NCBI GenBank assembly: GCA_013152085.1
Contig: JAADHC010000003.1
Span: forward strand, 28,539 to 92,538
Source of the DNA: Chlorobiota bacterium
GTDB lineage: Bacteria > Bacteroidota > Bacteroidia > Bacteroidales > VadinHA17
Length of the DNA: 64,000 nt
Direction: 5' to 3'
The notes beneath the pieces were generated by a model. That model did not search any database and was not told where the DNA came from. It saw nothing but the letters and a program-made list of their open reading frames with translations. Positions 34,332 to 44,390 of this stretch are shown in pieces. Both the position numbers and the translations under genes were made by a program. Within the stretch, counting starts at the first letter, position 1. Each line of letters begins with the position of its first letter.

Positions 34332-36617
34332 CTATTCAGAATCTTTTTCTGTACTTACCGAGCTGGTAAATCCATCATTATAAATGACGAAATCGCGATG
34401 TGCCTTAAGAATATTGATCAGGAAGAGCAAAAGGTTTTTGGATTCATTCAACAATTCAAAAAATAAGGCGCTGGTACGGGTTTTAACTTCATTCGTGCGG
34501 ATTAACTTGATTTGTTTCTTCCTGAGTTTTTTTATCTCGCTAAGGATTTCCTGCTGTTTATTAACCACTTCATCAATATCTTCATACCGGTCTGATTTGA
34601 TGGTTTGAATGACATGATTAAAGATGTCTGAGATGTCTTCCGACAATTTCAATACACTGTTCATTAACTCTTCCTGAAAAACAGGATGATTATTATCCAC
34701 ATGTTTAAAAAGCGGATGTATAATATATTCCAGACAATGGGTTGTTTCCCGTAAATAATCTAACTCCTGAACATAGAAATGTCCGGTTTCAATCGAATCT
34801 TCCTCAAGTTTTTGAAGCATGAAATAGACATTATCCTTGGACGTTTTGGTATATTTGTTCAAACGGGCAATGTGTTTCATGGTCTCTTTTAATTTACGCC
34901 TGTTTTCCTCGCTGAAATATTTTATGGTAAGAAAATATTGTTTCGAAACCTCCAGCAATGTTTTAATCGTCTCTTCTTTGCACTCTTTTAAGACGCCGGC
35001 TCTTTGAATGGTTTCCCTTCCGGTAGTAAGATGCTCCTGCTCTTCCTTTTCTTCTTCGCGTTTTCCATGAGTCATCTTGTTTTTGGCAAGCAGGTACACG
35101 GCCAGCAGTATCAGCACAGATATTGCATAGATTTTACCGTAAAAGAGGATCACGGCAATGATAAAAGCAATCGTAAAAGCTACCAGAGCCGTTACAAACC
35201 AACCTGTAATAACCACAATAACACCATTTACGCGGTACACAGCACTTTCACGCCCCCAGGCCCGGTCGGCCAGTGATGTCCCCATAGCCACCATGAAGGT
35301 TACGTATGTTGTGGATAAAGGCAGTTTCATGGATGTACCCAAAGCAATTAATATACTTGCAACCACCAGATTTACCGAAGCACGTACCAGATCGAAAGAA
35401 ACGCCTTTTTCATTTTTTAAACGGTTGTATGCTGTACGGTCAAATTGTTTGTCGGCAAATCTCCTGAATGAATCAGGGGTAAGATATTTTATCACTCTGC
35501 TCACTCCAACGGTTTGACGAACGATAGCTCTTGCCAGAAACGATGATTCAAAGCGCTCGCTTCCCTCTTCCTGGCGGCTTAGGTTTATGGTTGTTGCAGT
35601 GACTGTTCGGGCTTTTTTGGATAACCACAATGTGAGCACCATGATCGCCCCGGCAATAAGCAGATAAAGCGTAGGTGTTTTTACCGGACCGGCCAGGGCA
35701 CTCATCAGAAATCCGTTCGGATCGGTTACGCCGGCATGAGTGAAATCGAGGTAGGAGGCCAGCCCTGCCAGGGGTACCCCGATGAAGTTAACCAGGTCGT
35801 TTCCGGCAAAAGCCATAGCCAGGCCAAAGGTTCCCACCAATACGATCCCTTTTAAAATATTCAGCTTGAACAGGGATAACAACAGTTGTAAAAGAATAGT
35901 CCATCCAATAAAACTGACCGATAATATGATCATGGTATGTGTTTTGATCCATTCCAGTGTCTCGGGTGTAATAACAGACGAACCCTTGGCTCCTTTAATC
36001 AGAATAAAATAGGTGATTGCCGTAAAAGAAAATCCGCCCCAGAGGGCGCCGAAATATTTGAAATTCTTTTCAAAGTTGAACGAGAATACAAGTCGTACCA
36101 GGTATTGAATAATGGCGCCGACAAGAAATGCAATGGCTACCGATACCAGAATCCCGGAGATAATGGCCAATGCTTTGGCCGAATTAATATAATCTATCAC
36201 CTGATGCCCGGCCTCCGGATGACGGAGCACTTTCAGCATGGCCACAGCCACAGCAGAACCCAATAACTCAAATACAATGGATACGGTTGTAGAAGTCGGC
36301 AGTCCGTATGTATTGAAAAAATCCAGCAACAGGATATCGGTCATCATTACGGCCAGAAAAAGGATCATGATCTCTGAAAAGGAAAACATGTCGGGATGGA
36401 ATATCCCTTTCCGGGCCACCTCCATCATACCGCTCGAAAAAGTGGCACCGACCAGCACACCAAGGGCGGCAACCAGAATGATCGTACCCAAAGGGGCCAC
36501 TTTAGAACCAATGGCTGAATTCAGAAAATTAACGGCATCATTACTTACACCGACAATCAGGTCGGTGACGGCCAGCGCGATAAGAAGGATGATGATTAAT
36601 AAAAAATATCCGGTCAT
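34332..36617 (-). CDS. Pit family inorganic phosphate transporter with C-terminal PhoU-like domain
   Basis: A 761-residue membrane protein. The two Pit signature repeats are GVSNDAVNFLNSAIGSKVAPL near residue 25 and AFAGNDLVNFIGVPLAGLAS near 275. About eleven hydrophobic segments end near residue 525. A soluble tail of about 230 residues rich in Lys, Glu and helices resembles PhoU/DUF47 proteins, which usually act with Pit transporters as separate subunits. Here the two are fused. The promoter element TTACTTTG lies 18 bases upstream. It should import phosphate with H+ or Na+. Confidence 0.9.
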   Translation of the reverse strand: MTGYFLLIIILLIALAVTDLIVGVSNDAVNFLNSAIGSKVAPLGTIILVAALGVLVGATFSSGMMEVARKGIFHPDMFSFSEIMILFLAVMMTDILLLDFFNTYGLPTSTTVSIVFELLGSAVAVAMLKVLRHPEAGHQVIDYINSAKALAIISGILVSVAIAFLVGAIIQYLVRLVFSFNFEKNFKYFGALWGGFSFTAITYFILIKGAKGSSVITPETLEWIKTHTMIILSVSFIGWTILLQLLLSLFKLNILKGIVLVGTFGLAMAFAGNDLVNFIGVPLAGLASYLDFTHAGVTDPNGFLMSALAGPVKTPTLYLLIAGAIMVLTLWLSKKARTVTATTINLSRQEEGSERFESSFLARAIVRQTVGVSRVIKYLTPDSFRRFADKQFDRTAYNRLKNEKGVSFDLVRASVNLVVASILIALGTSMKLPLSTTYVTFMVAMGTSLADRAWGRESAVYRVNGVIVVITGWFVTALVAFTIAFIIAVILFYGKIYAISVLILLAVYLLAKNKMTHGKREEEKEEQEHLTTGRETIQRAGVLKECKEETIKTLLEVSKQYFLTIKYFSEENRRKLKETMKHIARLNKYTKTSKDNVYFMLQKLEEDSIETGHFYVQELDYLRETTHCLEYIIHPLFKHVDNNHPVFQEELMNSVLKLSEDISDIFNHVIQTIKSDRYEDIDEVVNKQQEILSEIKKLRKKQIKLIRTNEVKTRTSALFFELLNESKNLLLFLINILKAHRDFVIYNDGFTSSVSTEKDSE

Positions 36618-36634
36618 GAGCTGTGATTTTTGTG

Positions 36635-36642
36635 CAAAGTAA
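36635..36642 (-). promoter_or_regulatory. -7 promoter element of pit gene
   Basis: CAAAGTAA on plus reads TTACTTTG on minus, 7 of 8 to the consensus, the same variant as at 15987 and 19222. Confidence 0.45.
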
Positions 36643-36794
36643 AAATAATAAAAAGCACTTTCCCTGATCCGATTGTTAATTTATTGTTAATTTTTTATCA
36701 TCATGGTCCGGATAACCGGAAAAAGAAAGACCGGTTTCCCTGGGGACCCCGGCCGTTCGAGACAAGCTGAACTTTTGCTGATTGGCTTCGGACA

Positions 36795-37157
36795 TTAATT
36801 CAGCAATTCCCTTACTGTCGTTAACAACTCATTAATATTTACAGGTTTTGAAATAAAACTTACCGCACCCATGTTTTTGGTTTGTTCTTTATTTTCCCGG
36901 GTGCCGACGGCTGATACAATGACAACGGGAATATCTTTCATGTGATCCGTACCTTTGATCTCTTCCAGAAACTCAAAACCACTGGTAACCGGCATCAACA
37001 GGTCCAGCAGGATCAGGTCGGGTTTCTTCTTTTCCAGATAACGGTGCGCTTCACGCACATTTAATGCCGTCGATACCCGGAACCCATATTGTTCCAAAAC
37101 GGCATTCAGTAACACCACATTCGTGGATGAATCGTCTACAACCAATATCTCTCTCAT
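36795..37157 (-). CDS. single-domain response regulator
   Basis: A 120-residue receiver domain without output domain. It has the acidic pair Asp8-Asp9, phosphoacceptor Asp52 (ILLDLLMP), the conserved Ser82 (VSAVG) and Lys104 (ISKPVN). It would work by protein contact, for example in a phosphorelay. No histidine kinase is adjacent. A good ribosome-binding sequence GGAGG is a few bases before the start, and a -7 element TATTTTTG lies on minus at 37197-37190. Confidence 0.9.
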   Translation of the reverse strand: MREILVVDDSSTNVVLLNAVLEQYGFRVSTALNVREAHRYLEKKKPDLILLDLLMPVTSGFEFLEEIKGTDHMKDIPVVIVSAVGTRENKEQTKNMGAVSFISKPVNINELLTTVRELLN

Positions 37158-37189
37158 GATAAACCTCCGCTTTTTGTCGTTTAACTTTT

Positions 37190-37224
37190 CAAAAATACAG
37201 TGAAAATTAATTTAAAAAAACAAA
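37190..37224 (-). promoter_or_regulatory. promoter of the response regulator gene
   Basis: On minus, TTTG at 37224-37221 and TATTTTTG at 37197-37190 are separated by 23 bp. The -7 element is a perfect match. Confidence 0.55.
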
Positions 37225-37309
37225 ATCTGATGATTTATCTCACCAAAAACGGGAGATATATATCATCATATTTTCTTTTTTTATAACTTTATCATCTAAA
37301 ATCAATATT

Positions 37310-37996
37310 TTGGATCACTTAGCAGAAATTCAACATGTCCTGAATAAAGCTCAACTTTTTCATAGCCTGTCGGAAAAGGAAAAACGCCATTTGGCAGAAA
37401 ACAGTACACTGGTGAAATATGGAAACCGGGAACACCTGTTCAAACAGAAATCCCGGATTTCTCATGTGCTTTATGTCCTTAATGGCCTTGTAAAGGTGTT
37501 TAAAGAAAACCATCATGGACGCGTGGTTAGTCTGAAGGTCATATCCGGTGGCCATTTTGCCGGCCTGGATACCTTTTTCGGTCAATCCGAATACAAGTAT
37601 TCGGCATCCTCTGTCGGGGATACCGAAGCGTTGATGATTGATTTTGCAACCCTGGTTAATCAGGTTGTGGACAACGGGAAATTCGCCCTGACGCTGATTC
37701 GTGAAATCAGCATGGATGCACTGTTTATTTTCGACCGCCTCAACAGCCAGTCCACAAAGCAACTTCCCGGAAGAGTAGCTGATGTCCTGCTCTATTTCGC
37801 AGAACAGATTTACCACAGTTACAGTTTTACATTCCCTTTGCCCAGGTATGAACTGGCGGAACTGGCCGGATCAACCAAAGAAAGTTTTATTCGTACCCTC
37901 AATGAATTTAAACATGATAAGATTATTGATCTGGATGGGAGAGAGGTAAAGATCATCAGCCTTGAACTGGTAAAAATATTATGTGAATTAGGTTAA
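37310..37996 (+). CDS. Crp/Fnr family transcriptional regulator, TTG start
   Basis: A 228-residue regulator. A cyclic-nucleotide-binding-type beta roll spans about residues 15-130, with VLNGLVKVFKEN and GGHFAGLDTFFG. A long dimer helix follows and a C-terminal winged helix (about 160-225) with the recognition part YELAELAGSTKESFIRTLNEF. There are no clustered N-terminal Cys, so an FNR-type [4Fe-4S] sensor is unlikely. The frame opens with TTG at 37310 and has no suitable ATG. It is 19 bases before the DHOD-like gene, so likely co-transcribed. Confidence 0.88.
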   Translation: MDHLAEIQHVLNKAQLFHSLSEKEKRHLAENSTLVKYGNREHLFKQKSRISHVLYVLNGLVKVFKENHHGRVVSLKVISGGHFAGLDTFFGQSEYKYSASSVGDTEALMIDFATLVNQVVDNGKFALTLIREISMDALFIFDRLNSQSTKQLPGRVADVLLYFAEQIYHSYSFTFPLPRYELAELAGSTKESFIRTLNEFKHDKIIDLDGREVKIISLELVKILCELG

Positions 37997-38015
37997 ACCT
38001 GTTAAAATAGATATT

Positions 38016-39011
38016 ATGGCTGATTTAAGCACAACGTATATGGGACTTCAACTCAGAAATCCTATCCTTGCTGCAAGTTCGGGTCTTACCAATGACATAC
38101 ACGATATTCTTGAACTGGAAAAATTCGGTGCAGGTGCCATTGTCCTGAAATCCATTTTTGAGGAGGAAATCCGGATTGAAATGGAAAAAGACATGGCACA
38201 AATGAACAAAGCAACGTTCCTTTATCCTGAGACCATGGATTTTTATGATAATTTCAACCAGGTCGATGACGAACTGACCAAATACCTGACACTGATCAGT
38301 GACGCGAAGCAAAAAACTTCGATCCCGGTTGTTGCGAGCATCAATTGCGTAACGGCAGAAAAATGGCCTTACTATGCCAGTATCCTGCAGGATGCCGGTG
38401 CAGATGCACTGGAGCTGAATGTATTTACGTTACCCACTAATTTTGAGGCTAAAGCAGAGGAAACGGAAAAACTCTATTTTGATATTGTAACGGAAGTGAA
38501 AAAACATGTGAATATACCGGTGTCCCTGAAGATCAGCTTTTATTCTACCAACCTGGGAGCGCTGATTAAAAAACTTTCCGCTACAGGTATCCGTGGCCTG
38601 GTACTCTTCAACCGCTATTATAATCCCGATATTGATACCGACAATTTCAGTGTGATCTCCTCACATGTGTTAAGTACTCCCGAGGAATTGCCATTGTCCC
38701 TCCGCTGGATTGCCATCATGTCGCATCGCGTTGAGTGTGACCTTGCTGCCACTACCGGTATTCATAGCGGAAAAGCAGTGATCAAACAGTTGCTTGCCGG
38801 CGCCTCTGCCGTACAGATTGCATCGGTACTTTATAAAAAAGGTAAAAAGTATCTTGAAGTTATGCTTAAAGATATCAGTACCTGGATGGATGAAAAAGGG
38901 TATAAAACGATAGACGAATTCAAAGGTAAAGTCAGCCAGTCTGCAATTCATGATCCCGCAGCTTACGAAAGGGTACAATTTATGCGCTATTTCGCTGGGA
39001 AAGGCGTATGA
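38016..39011 (+). CDS. dihydroorotate dehydrogenase-like protein lacking the catalytic Cys
   Basis: A 331-residue FMN barrel related to class 1 dihydroorotate dehydrogenase. It opens with LSTTYMGLQLRNPILAASSGLT. The segment where true enzymes have N-x-S-C-P-N reads LELNVFTLPTN, so the catalytic Cys/Ser is missing. The FMN phosphate loop region (GIHSGKAVIKQLLAGASAVQI) is kept. The conserved gene in many anaerobes is annotated as DHOD-like with unknown reaction. It follows the Crp/Fnr gene directly, which may control it. It is unlikely to act in pyrimidine synthesis. Confidence 0.82.
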   Translation: MADLSTTYMGLQLRNPILAASSGLTNDIHDILELEKFGAGAIVLKSIFEEEIRIEMEKDMAQMNKATFLYPETMDFYDNFNQVDDELTKYLTLISDAKQKTSIPVVASINCVTAEKWPYYASILQDAGADALELNVFTLPTNFEAKAEETEKLYFDIVTEVKKHVNIPVSLKISFYSTNLGALIKKLSATGIRGLVLFNRYYNPDIDTDNFSVISSHVLSTPEELPLSLRWIAIMSHRVECDLAATTGIHSGKAVIKQLLAGASAVQIASVLYKKGKKYLEVMLKDISTWMDEKGYKTIDEFKGKVSQSAIHDPAAYERVQFMRYFAGKGV

Positions 39012-39090
39012 AGTGATCAGTAATAGATATAAAGACGGGTGAAAGTAATCTGTCAGTATCGGGAGGATGGGGACGTAAATCCATCTCAAC

Positions 39091-39118
39091 CCTCTCAGGT
39101 TCTTAGAACGCTGACAGG
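39091..39118. repeat. dispersed REP-like hairpin (unit D type)
   Basis: CCTCTCAGGTTC (39091-39102) pairs with GAACGCTGACAGG (39106-39118) with one mismatch and one bulge. It resembles unit D beside the RAYT gene at 18184-18210, some 21 kb away. Confidence 0.55.
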
Positions 39119-39131
39119 TTGGATACCGGAA

Positions 39132-39208
39132 GGCAAAAAAAGATTAAAGATTAAAGGAAAAAGAAAAAAGCAGATTGTACCCACTTTAATCTTTTGCCTT
39201 TTTTTTTA
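39132..39208. terminator. long bidirectional terminator between convergent genes
   Basis: The left arm GGCAAAAAAAGATTAAAG (39132-39149) pairs with CTTTAATCTTTTGCC (39184-39198), with three extra A in the left arm, then a run of T. Confidence 0.6.
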
Positions 39209-39236
39209 TCTTATTTCCTGGAAACCCGAACTTCCT

Positions 39237-42200
39237 TTATTCCGGTATCTTCAGAAACGGTACCCTGGCATCCAGCAGCATCCTGTTTAAGGCAGGAATT
39301 CCTTCGGATTTTATCTTATGGTATTTTGCCAGCTGCAAACCGGTCAGTTTGAATAACTCATCCTTAACGGCATATGCCTGGTCGGTAGGCCGGTTATCGC
39401 CCATGGCTATCGTAAAGGCGAGGGCTGCCAGCCTGTTATTCAGACGGATCGGGAAATTGAGCGGATCCTGGTTGCTGCGGTTTTTGGTCTGGTACAAGGC
39501 TTTCTCAATTTCCGAAAGCTGTCCGGATATCTCTTTTACCTTTTTTACTAATGAGCTATCTTTCTCTTTATCCAGGCTTTTACCGATCTCTGCCAGCCGT
39601 TTGTCCCAGTCACGGATTGTAATAATGGCCGTATGTGCTTCCGTGATTTTATCCCGGATCTCAATCAGGAGGTTGAACTGTGCTTTCAGATCCGCCTGTG
39701 TTGCTGATGACCGGGGATCTTTGACTATTGTAAAGGTTGTTAATGCCGAATCATTCCCTGCCTTCAGAACGGCTGTGTAATTACCGGGCAGTGCCAGCGG
39801 GCCGCGTGTACTGCCACCCCAGAGGATCATCCCCGGGAAGGTTTTTGCACCGGGATACTGCATATTCCATACCATCCGGTTTATTCCTTTACTTATTTTC
39901 AGCGGAAGGGTTACGGCATCATTTCCCGGACGGGTATTTTTTTCTTTTGAGGAAAAAATACGGACGATTTTTCCGTTGTCATCCTTTATGGTGAGCGTTA
40001 CCGGCTGAACTCCGGAAGTATCCTTTAAAAAGAAATTCAATACCGGTCCGGAAGGTGGATTTTCTCCGGTATCCCGGCCGCCACCGCCGGTCCTGATCCT
40101 GTAAGCCGGTTCGGGTGTAAACAGGTATGCCGGTTTTTCCAGTACGGAAGGATCCAGCTGATGCAGGTAGGTAAGGTCATCCAGTATCCAGATACCGCGC
40201 CCCTGGGTGGTCAGGATCAGGTCGTTATTCTTAAGGGTAATGTCAGTAACCGGAACAACAGGCAGATTTAATTGGAACGGTTGCCACAGCTTTCCGCCGT
40301 CAAACGAGATATACATCCCGCTTTCCGTACCGGCAAACAATAATCCATTTCTTCCGGGATCGGCGCGGATCACCCGGGTGAAATGTTGCGGATCGATACC
40401 GCGGGTGATCTTTTTCCATGTCTTCCCGTAGTCTGACGTTCTGAATAAATAAGGTGTAAAATTATCGAGTTTATAAGCTGTAGCCGCCACATAACAACCG
40501 CCGGGGTTGAACGGATCGGCTTCGAGGCTGTTGATCATCGTCCATTCGGGCATAAGCGAAACCGGTGGGGTAACATTCTGCCAGGTTTTTCCATTATCCC
40601 GGGTAATATGGATCAGCCCGTCATCCGATCCGGTCCAGATCACGCCCTTTTCGGATGCCGATTCAGCTATGGTAAAAATGGTTGCATAATATTCCACGCC
40701 GGTATTGTCTTTGGTAATGGGACCGCCTGAAGCAACCAGCCTGGTGGTATCATTACGCGTAAGATCCGGGCTGATCGCTTCCCAGCTCTGGCCTCCGTTG
40801 TCTGACCTGAAAAGTACCTGTGCAGCCGCATATAAAATTTCCGGGTTATGGCGTGAAAAAAGTATGGGATAATTCCACTGAAAACGGTATTTGATATCTT
40901 TGGCGCCCCAGCCCATCGGATTGTCCGGCCAGACGTTTACTGCCCGTCTTTCACCGGTACGGTGGTTGATCTTTACAAGATAGCCGCCGTAAGATCCTCC
41001 ATACACGATATCCGGGTTTTTGGGATCGGGAGCAATCCAGCCGCTTTCACCGCCTGCCGTCGGTTCCCAGTCATTTTCCGAGATCCCGCCATAACCGGTG
41101 GAGCGCGAAGAAATACGAACCGTCGAATTATCCTGCTGGGCAGCGTAGATACGGTATGGAAAATAATTGTCCGTAGTTACGCGGTAAAATTGTCCGGTGG
41201 GCTGGTTATTATAGTTGGTCCACTGTTGTCCGCCATCGAAGGTTACCTGGGCACCACCGTCGTCGGCTACGATCATAATATTATGATTATCAGGGTTAAT
41301 CCAGAGGTCATGATGATCACCGTGGGGCGTACGTATCCGCGAAAATGTTTTCCCTCCGTCTTTGGAAACATGAAAGGAAACATTCAGAACATACACTTTA
41401 TCGATATCGGTCGGATCGGCATAGATACGGCTGTAATACCATGCGCGCTGGCGCAGGCTGCGGTCACTGTTGATCCGCTGCCAGCTTTTCCCGCCATCCT
41501 CCGAACGGAATATCCCGCCTTCATGAGCTTCGACCACGGCCCAAACCCGGTTATGATCAACCGGGGAAACTGTGACACCGATAATCCCGGCAGGGCTTTC
41601 GGGCATTCCTTTATTTTCCGAAAGATTGATCCAATGATCCCCGCCGTCGTTGGATTTCCACAGGGCCGATCCCGGCCCGCCACTGGAAAATCCCCACGGT
41701 GTACGGCGAACTTCCCAGGTTGATGCATAGAGAATACGTGGATTTGACGGATCAAGGATCAGGTCACAACCCCCGGCATTATTGCTGACAAACAATATCT
41801 TTTCCCAACTTTCTCCGCCATCCCTGCTGCGATAAATGCCACGCTCGGCATTGGGGCCAAAGATATGGCCCAATACGGTTGCATAGACAATGTCCGGGTT
41901 GACGGGATGAATGCGTAGCCGCGGAATATATTGTCCCTCTTTCAGGCCGCAATATTTCCAGCTCTCACCGGCATCGGTGCTTTTCCAAATACCATATCCG
42001 TGAGAAACATTCCCACGGACCGTTACCTCACCACCGGCGGCAAAAATAATATTAGGATCTGATTCACTGACGGCTACCGCACCAATGGTTCCTCCAAAGT
42101 AACCATCTGAAATGTTTTTCCAAGAACTGCCCCCGTCTTCACTCTTCCAGACGCCGCCTCCCGCTGAACCCATATAGAAAAGCTCCGGCTGCCCGGGTAC

Positions 42201-42389
42201 TCCGGTAACAGCAGCAGACCTTCCACCCCTGTACGGGCCGATGTTCCTGTAATGAAGCGTGCTGAAGAATGTGGTATCAACCGGTGCGGGCACCGGACTC
42301 TTTTTCTTAGCACCGTTTGCCGGGCTAAATGCTGATGTAAAAAGGAAAGCGGACAGAACGATTGCCGCTTTATTCATAAGAAATTTCAT
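39237..42389 (-). CDS. secreted Asp-box (BNR/sortilin-like) beta-propeller protein
   Basis: A 1050-residue exported protein with a signal peptide (residues about 1-26). At least ten Asp-box motifs of the form SxDGGxSW are spread over residues about 80-720, for example SEDGGSSWKN, SRDGGESWEK, SNDGGDHWIN and SDNGGQSWEA. These indicate two stacked propellers as in VPS10/sortilin-like and glycosyl hydrolase-labelled proteins of Bacteroidota. A beta-sandwich (about 760-890) and a helical C-terminal domain (about 890-1050) follow. No sialidase Arg triad or FRIP motif is evident, so the hydrolase label in databases may be wrong. It is probably periplasmic or on the cell surface. Confidence 0.85.
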   Translation of the reverse strand: MKFLMNKAAIVLSAFLFTSAFSPANGAKKKSPVPAPVDTTFFSTLHYRNIGPYRGGRSAAVTGVPGQPELFYMGSAGGGVWKSEDGGSSWKNISDGYFGGTIGAVAVSESDPNIIFAAGGEVTVRGNVSHGYGIWKSTDAGESWKYCGLKEGQYIPRLRIHPVNPDIVYATVLGHIFGPNAERGIYRSRDGGESWEKILFVSNNAGGCDLILDPSNPRILYASTWEVRRTPWGFSSGGPGSALWKSNDGGDHWINLSENKGMPESPAGIIGVTVSPVDHNRVWAVVEAHEGGIFRSEDGGKSWQRINSDRSLRQRAWYYSRIYADPTDIDKVYVLNVSFHVSKDGGKTFSRIRTPHGDHHDLWINPDNHNIMIVADDGGAQVTFDGGQQWTNYNNQPTGQFYRVTTDNYFPYRIYAAQQDNSTVRISSRSTGYGGISENDWEPTAGGESGWIAPDPKNPDIVYGGSYGGYLVKINHRTGERRAVNVWPDNPMGWGAKDIKYRFQWNYPILFSRHNPEILYAAAQVLFRSDNGGQSWEAISPDLTRNDTTRLVASGGPITKDNTGVEYYATIFTIAESASEKGVIWTGSDDGLIHITRDNGKTWQNVTPPVSLMPEWTMINSLEADPFNPGGCYVAATAYKLDNFTPYLFRTSDYGKTWKKITRGIDPQHFTRVIRADPGRNGLLFAGTESGMYISFDGGKLWQPFQLNLPVVPVTDITLKNNDLILTTQGRGIWILDDLTYLHQLDPSVLEKPAYLFTPEPAYRIRTGGGGRDTGENPPSGPVLNFFLKDTSGVQPVTLTIKDDNGKIVRIFSSKEKNTRPGNDAVTLPLKISKGINRMVWNMQYPGAKTFPGMILWGGSTRGPLALPGNYTAVLKAGNDSALTTFTIVKDPRSSATQADLKAQFNLLIEIRDKITEAHTAIITIRDWDKRLAEIGKSLDKEKDSSLVKKVKEISGQLSEIEKALYQTKNRSNQDPLNFPIRLNNRLAALAFTIAMGDNRPTDQAYAVKDELFKLTGLQLAKYHKIKSEGIPALNRMLLDARVPFLKIPE

Positions 42390-42540
42390 GATAATGGAGA
42401 TTTAGGGATTAAAACAGTGAACCTTGAATTTGTTTAAAAACAGGTTATAAATGTATATATAAAATCATATGTTTGTAAAATATTTTTATGTTCATTTTAA
42501 AACCCGGTACTTTTTTTATCTCATTGAACTCATCTGAATT

Positions 42541-44238
42541 ATGAAAAATCTGACAACCACAATTATTCTTATTACAGGTATTTTTATGGCTTCCTGCAAG
42601 CCTGCTCCCGAGCAAACACGTACAACCGGCCTGATTGCTGAAAACGGCATGGTGGTTTCGGCGCATCCTGAAGCATCAAATATCGGAGTAAAAATCTTAA
42701 AACAAGGCGGAAATGCCGTTGATGCTGCTGTGGCGACCGGTTTCGCCCTGGCTGTCAGCTACCCGGCTGCAGGAAATATCGGCGGGGGCGGATTTATGGT
42801 AATCCGCTTTCCCGATGGCAGGGCGGTTACCCTGGATTACCGGGAAAAAGCACCGGCAGGTGCTTCCGAAAACATGTTTCAGGATAAGAATGGCAATGTG
42901 ATTAAAGGTTTGTCCCGGACAAGTTTTCTTGCAAGCGGTGTGCCGGGTTCCGTTGACGGGCTGATTACCGCCCATGGGAAATACGGTAAACTTCCTTTTG
43001 ATAAAGTGATCCGGCCGGCTATAGACCTGGCCCGGAACGGGTTTCCGTTAACCGAAAAACAGGCCCGCAGCTTAAATCGTGTTAAGGAACAACTCCTGGA
43101 AGTCAATGACGGGGTGCCTGCATTCATTGCTGACAGTGTGTGGCATGAAGGAGATACCCTGCGGCAACCTGAGCTTGCCCATACCCTTGAACTGATCCGC
43201 GATCAGGGCCGTGACGGCTTTTATGCCGGGGAAACAGCCGGCAAGATCATGGCTGAGATGCATCGTGGTAACGGCCTCATAACGATGACCGACCTGGAAA
43301 ATTATCATTCGGTCTGGCGCAAACCGGTCACGGACTCCTTTAAATTATACAAAATAATTTCCATGCCTCCGCCCTCAAGCGGTGGCGTGGCATTGATACA
43401 GTTACTGCACATGACCGAACCATACCCGGTTGCCGGTTGGGGATGGCATGACCCGAAAACGATCCAGGTAATGGTTGAAGCCGAAAAAAGAGTCTATGCC
43501 GACCGGGCTGAATACCTGGGTGACCCGGATTTTGTCAAAATCCCTGTGAAAGGCCTGATCAGCAGGGAGTATTGCCGCGATCGCATGTCAGATTTTACAC
43601 CCGGCCATGCCACACCGGTTGACAGCATCTCTGCCGGAAATCCGGCTCCTTACGAAAGTGAAGAAACCACTCACTACTCAGTCATGGATAACCAGGGTAC
43701 TGCCGTGGCTGTGACAACCACCTTAAACGGTGGTTACGGAATTAAGGTAGTCGTAAAAGGCGCCGGATTCCTGCTGAACAATGAAATGGATGATTTCAGT
43801 ATAAAACCCGGATATCCCAATATGTTTGGTCTGATCGGTGGTCAGGCCAATGCCATAGAACCCGGCAAAAGAATGCTGAGTTCCATGACGCCGACCATTG
43901 TTGAAAAAGACGGAAAACCGCTGATGATTGTCGGTTCACCGGGCGGATCAACCATTATTACCTCTGTCTATCAGACCATACTTAATGTCGTTGAGCATGA
44001 GATGACTATGCAGGAAGCGGTCAGTGCAGGAAGATTTCATCATCAATGGAAACCCGATTATATTTCTTATGAAAAAGGCAAACTTGATTCACTCACGATC
44101 CGGTCTCTGGAAAATATGGGTTACAAGTTTCATGCACGAGGCTCTATCGGCAGGGTAGATGCCATCCTGGTCAGGCCGGACGGAAAATTGGAAGGTGGTG
44201 CCGATCCCAGGGCTGATGATACCGCTGCAGGATATTGA
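42541..44238 (+). CDS. ggt: gamma-glutamyltransferase
   Basis: A 565-residue Ntn-hydrolase that cleaves gamma-glutamyl bonds, as in glutathione, and autoprocesses into two chains. It is a lipoprotein (GIFMASC, Cys19). The large chain has [16 protein letters not shown] and [14 protein letters not shown]. The small chain starts at the catalytic Thr in [20 protein letters not shown] and contains the oxyanion GGSTI segment. It ends with [19 protein letters not shown]. Length is normal. It stands alone, followed by a 375-base regulatory-looking gap. Confidence 0.93.
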   Translation: MKNLTTTIILITGIFMASCKPAPEQTRTTGLIAENGMVVSAHPEASNIGVKILKQGGNAVDAAVATGFALAVSYPAAGNIGGGGFMVIRFPDGRAVTLDYREKAPAGASENMFQDKNGNVIKGLSRTSFLASGVPGSVDGLITAHGKYGKLPFDKVIRPAIDLARNGFPLTEKQARSLNRVKEQLLEVNDGVPAFIADSVWHEGDTLRQPELAHTLELIRDQGRDGFYAGETAGKIMAEMHRGNGLITMTDLENYHSVWRKPVTDSFKLYKIISMPPPSSGGVALIQLLHMTEPYPVAGWGWHDPKTIQVMVEAEKRVYADRAEYLGDPDFVKIPVKGLISREYCRDRMSDFTPGHATPVDSISAGNPAPYESEETTHYSVMDNQGTAVAVTTTLNGGYGIKVVVKGAGFLLNNEMDDFSIKPGYPNMFGLIGGQANAIEPGKRMLSSMTPTIVEKDGKPLMIVGSPGGSTIITSVYQTILNVVEHEMTMQEAVSAGRFHHQWKPDYISYEKGKLDSLTIRSLENMGYKFHARGSIGRVDAILVRPDGKLEGGADPRADDTAAGY

Positions 44239-44330
44239 TAAGTTTGATAAAAAATGAATTAATCCGGGAGATTTCATGGTCTTTGTGATCCATTTTTAAT
44301 TATTATTATTTTTATATTAAAGATAAATAA

Positions 44331-44382
44331 CTACGTAGATAAAATTATTTAACTACGTAGATAAATATTTATAACTACGTAG
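44331..44382. promoter_or_regulatory. array of three CTACGTAG palindromes with 22-bp period
   Basis: CTACGTAG occurs at 44331-44338, 44353-44360 and 44375-44382, exactly 22 bp apart. Each is flanked by A/T bases (TAACTACGTAGATA, the last TAACTACGTAGTTA a full 14-bp palindrome). The spacing is about two helical turns, so the sites lie on one face of the DNA, as in operator arrays. The motif recalls the ACTAC/GTAGT dyads of BlaI/MecI-type repressors, but that is a suggestion only. Confidence 0.6.
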
Positions 44383-44390
44383 TTAATAAC

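Noticed and set aside
40962..41723. 253-codon plus-strand ORF inside the Asp-box protein gene
   Set aside because: It is the shadow of a repetitive Gly/Asp/Ser-rich sequence; no signal, domain or ribosome-binding site.
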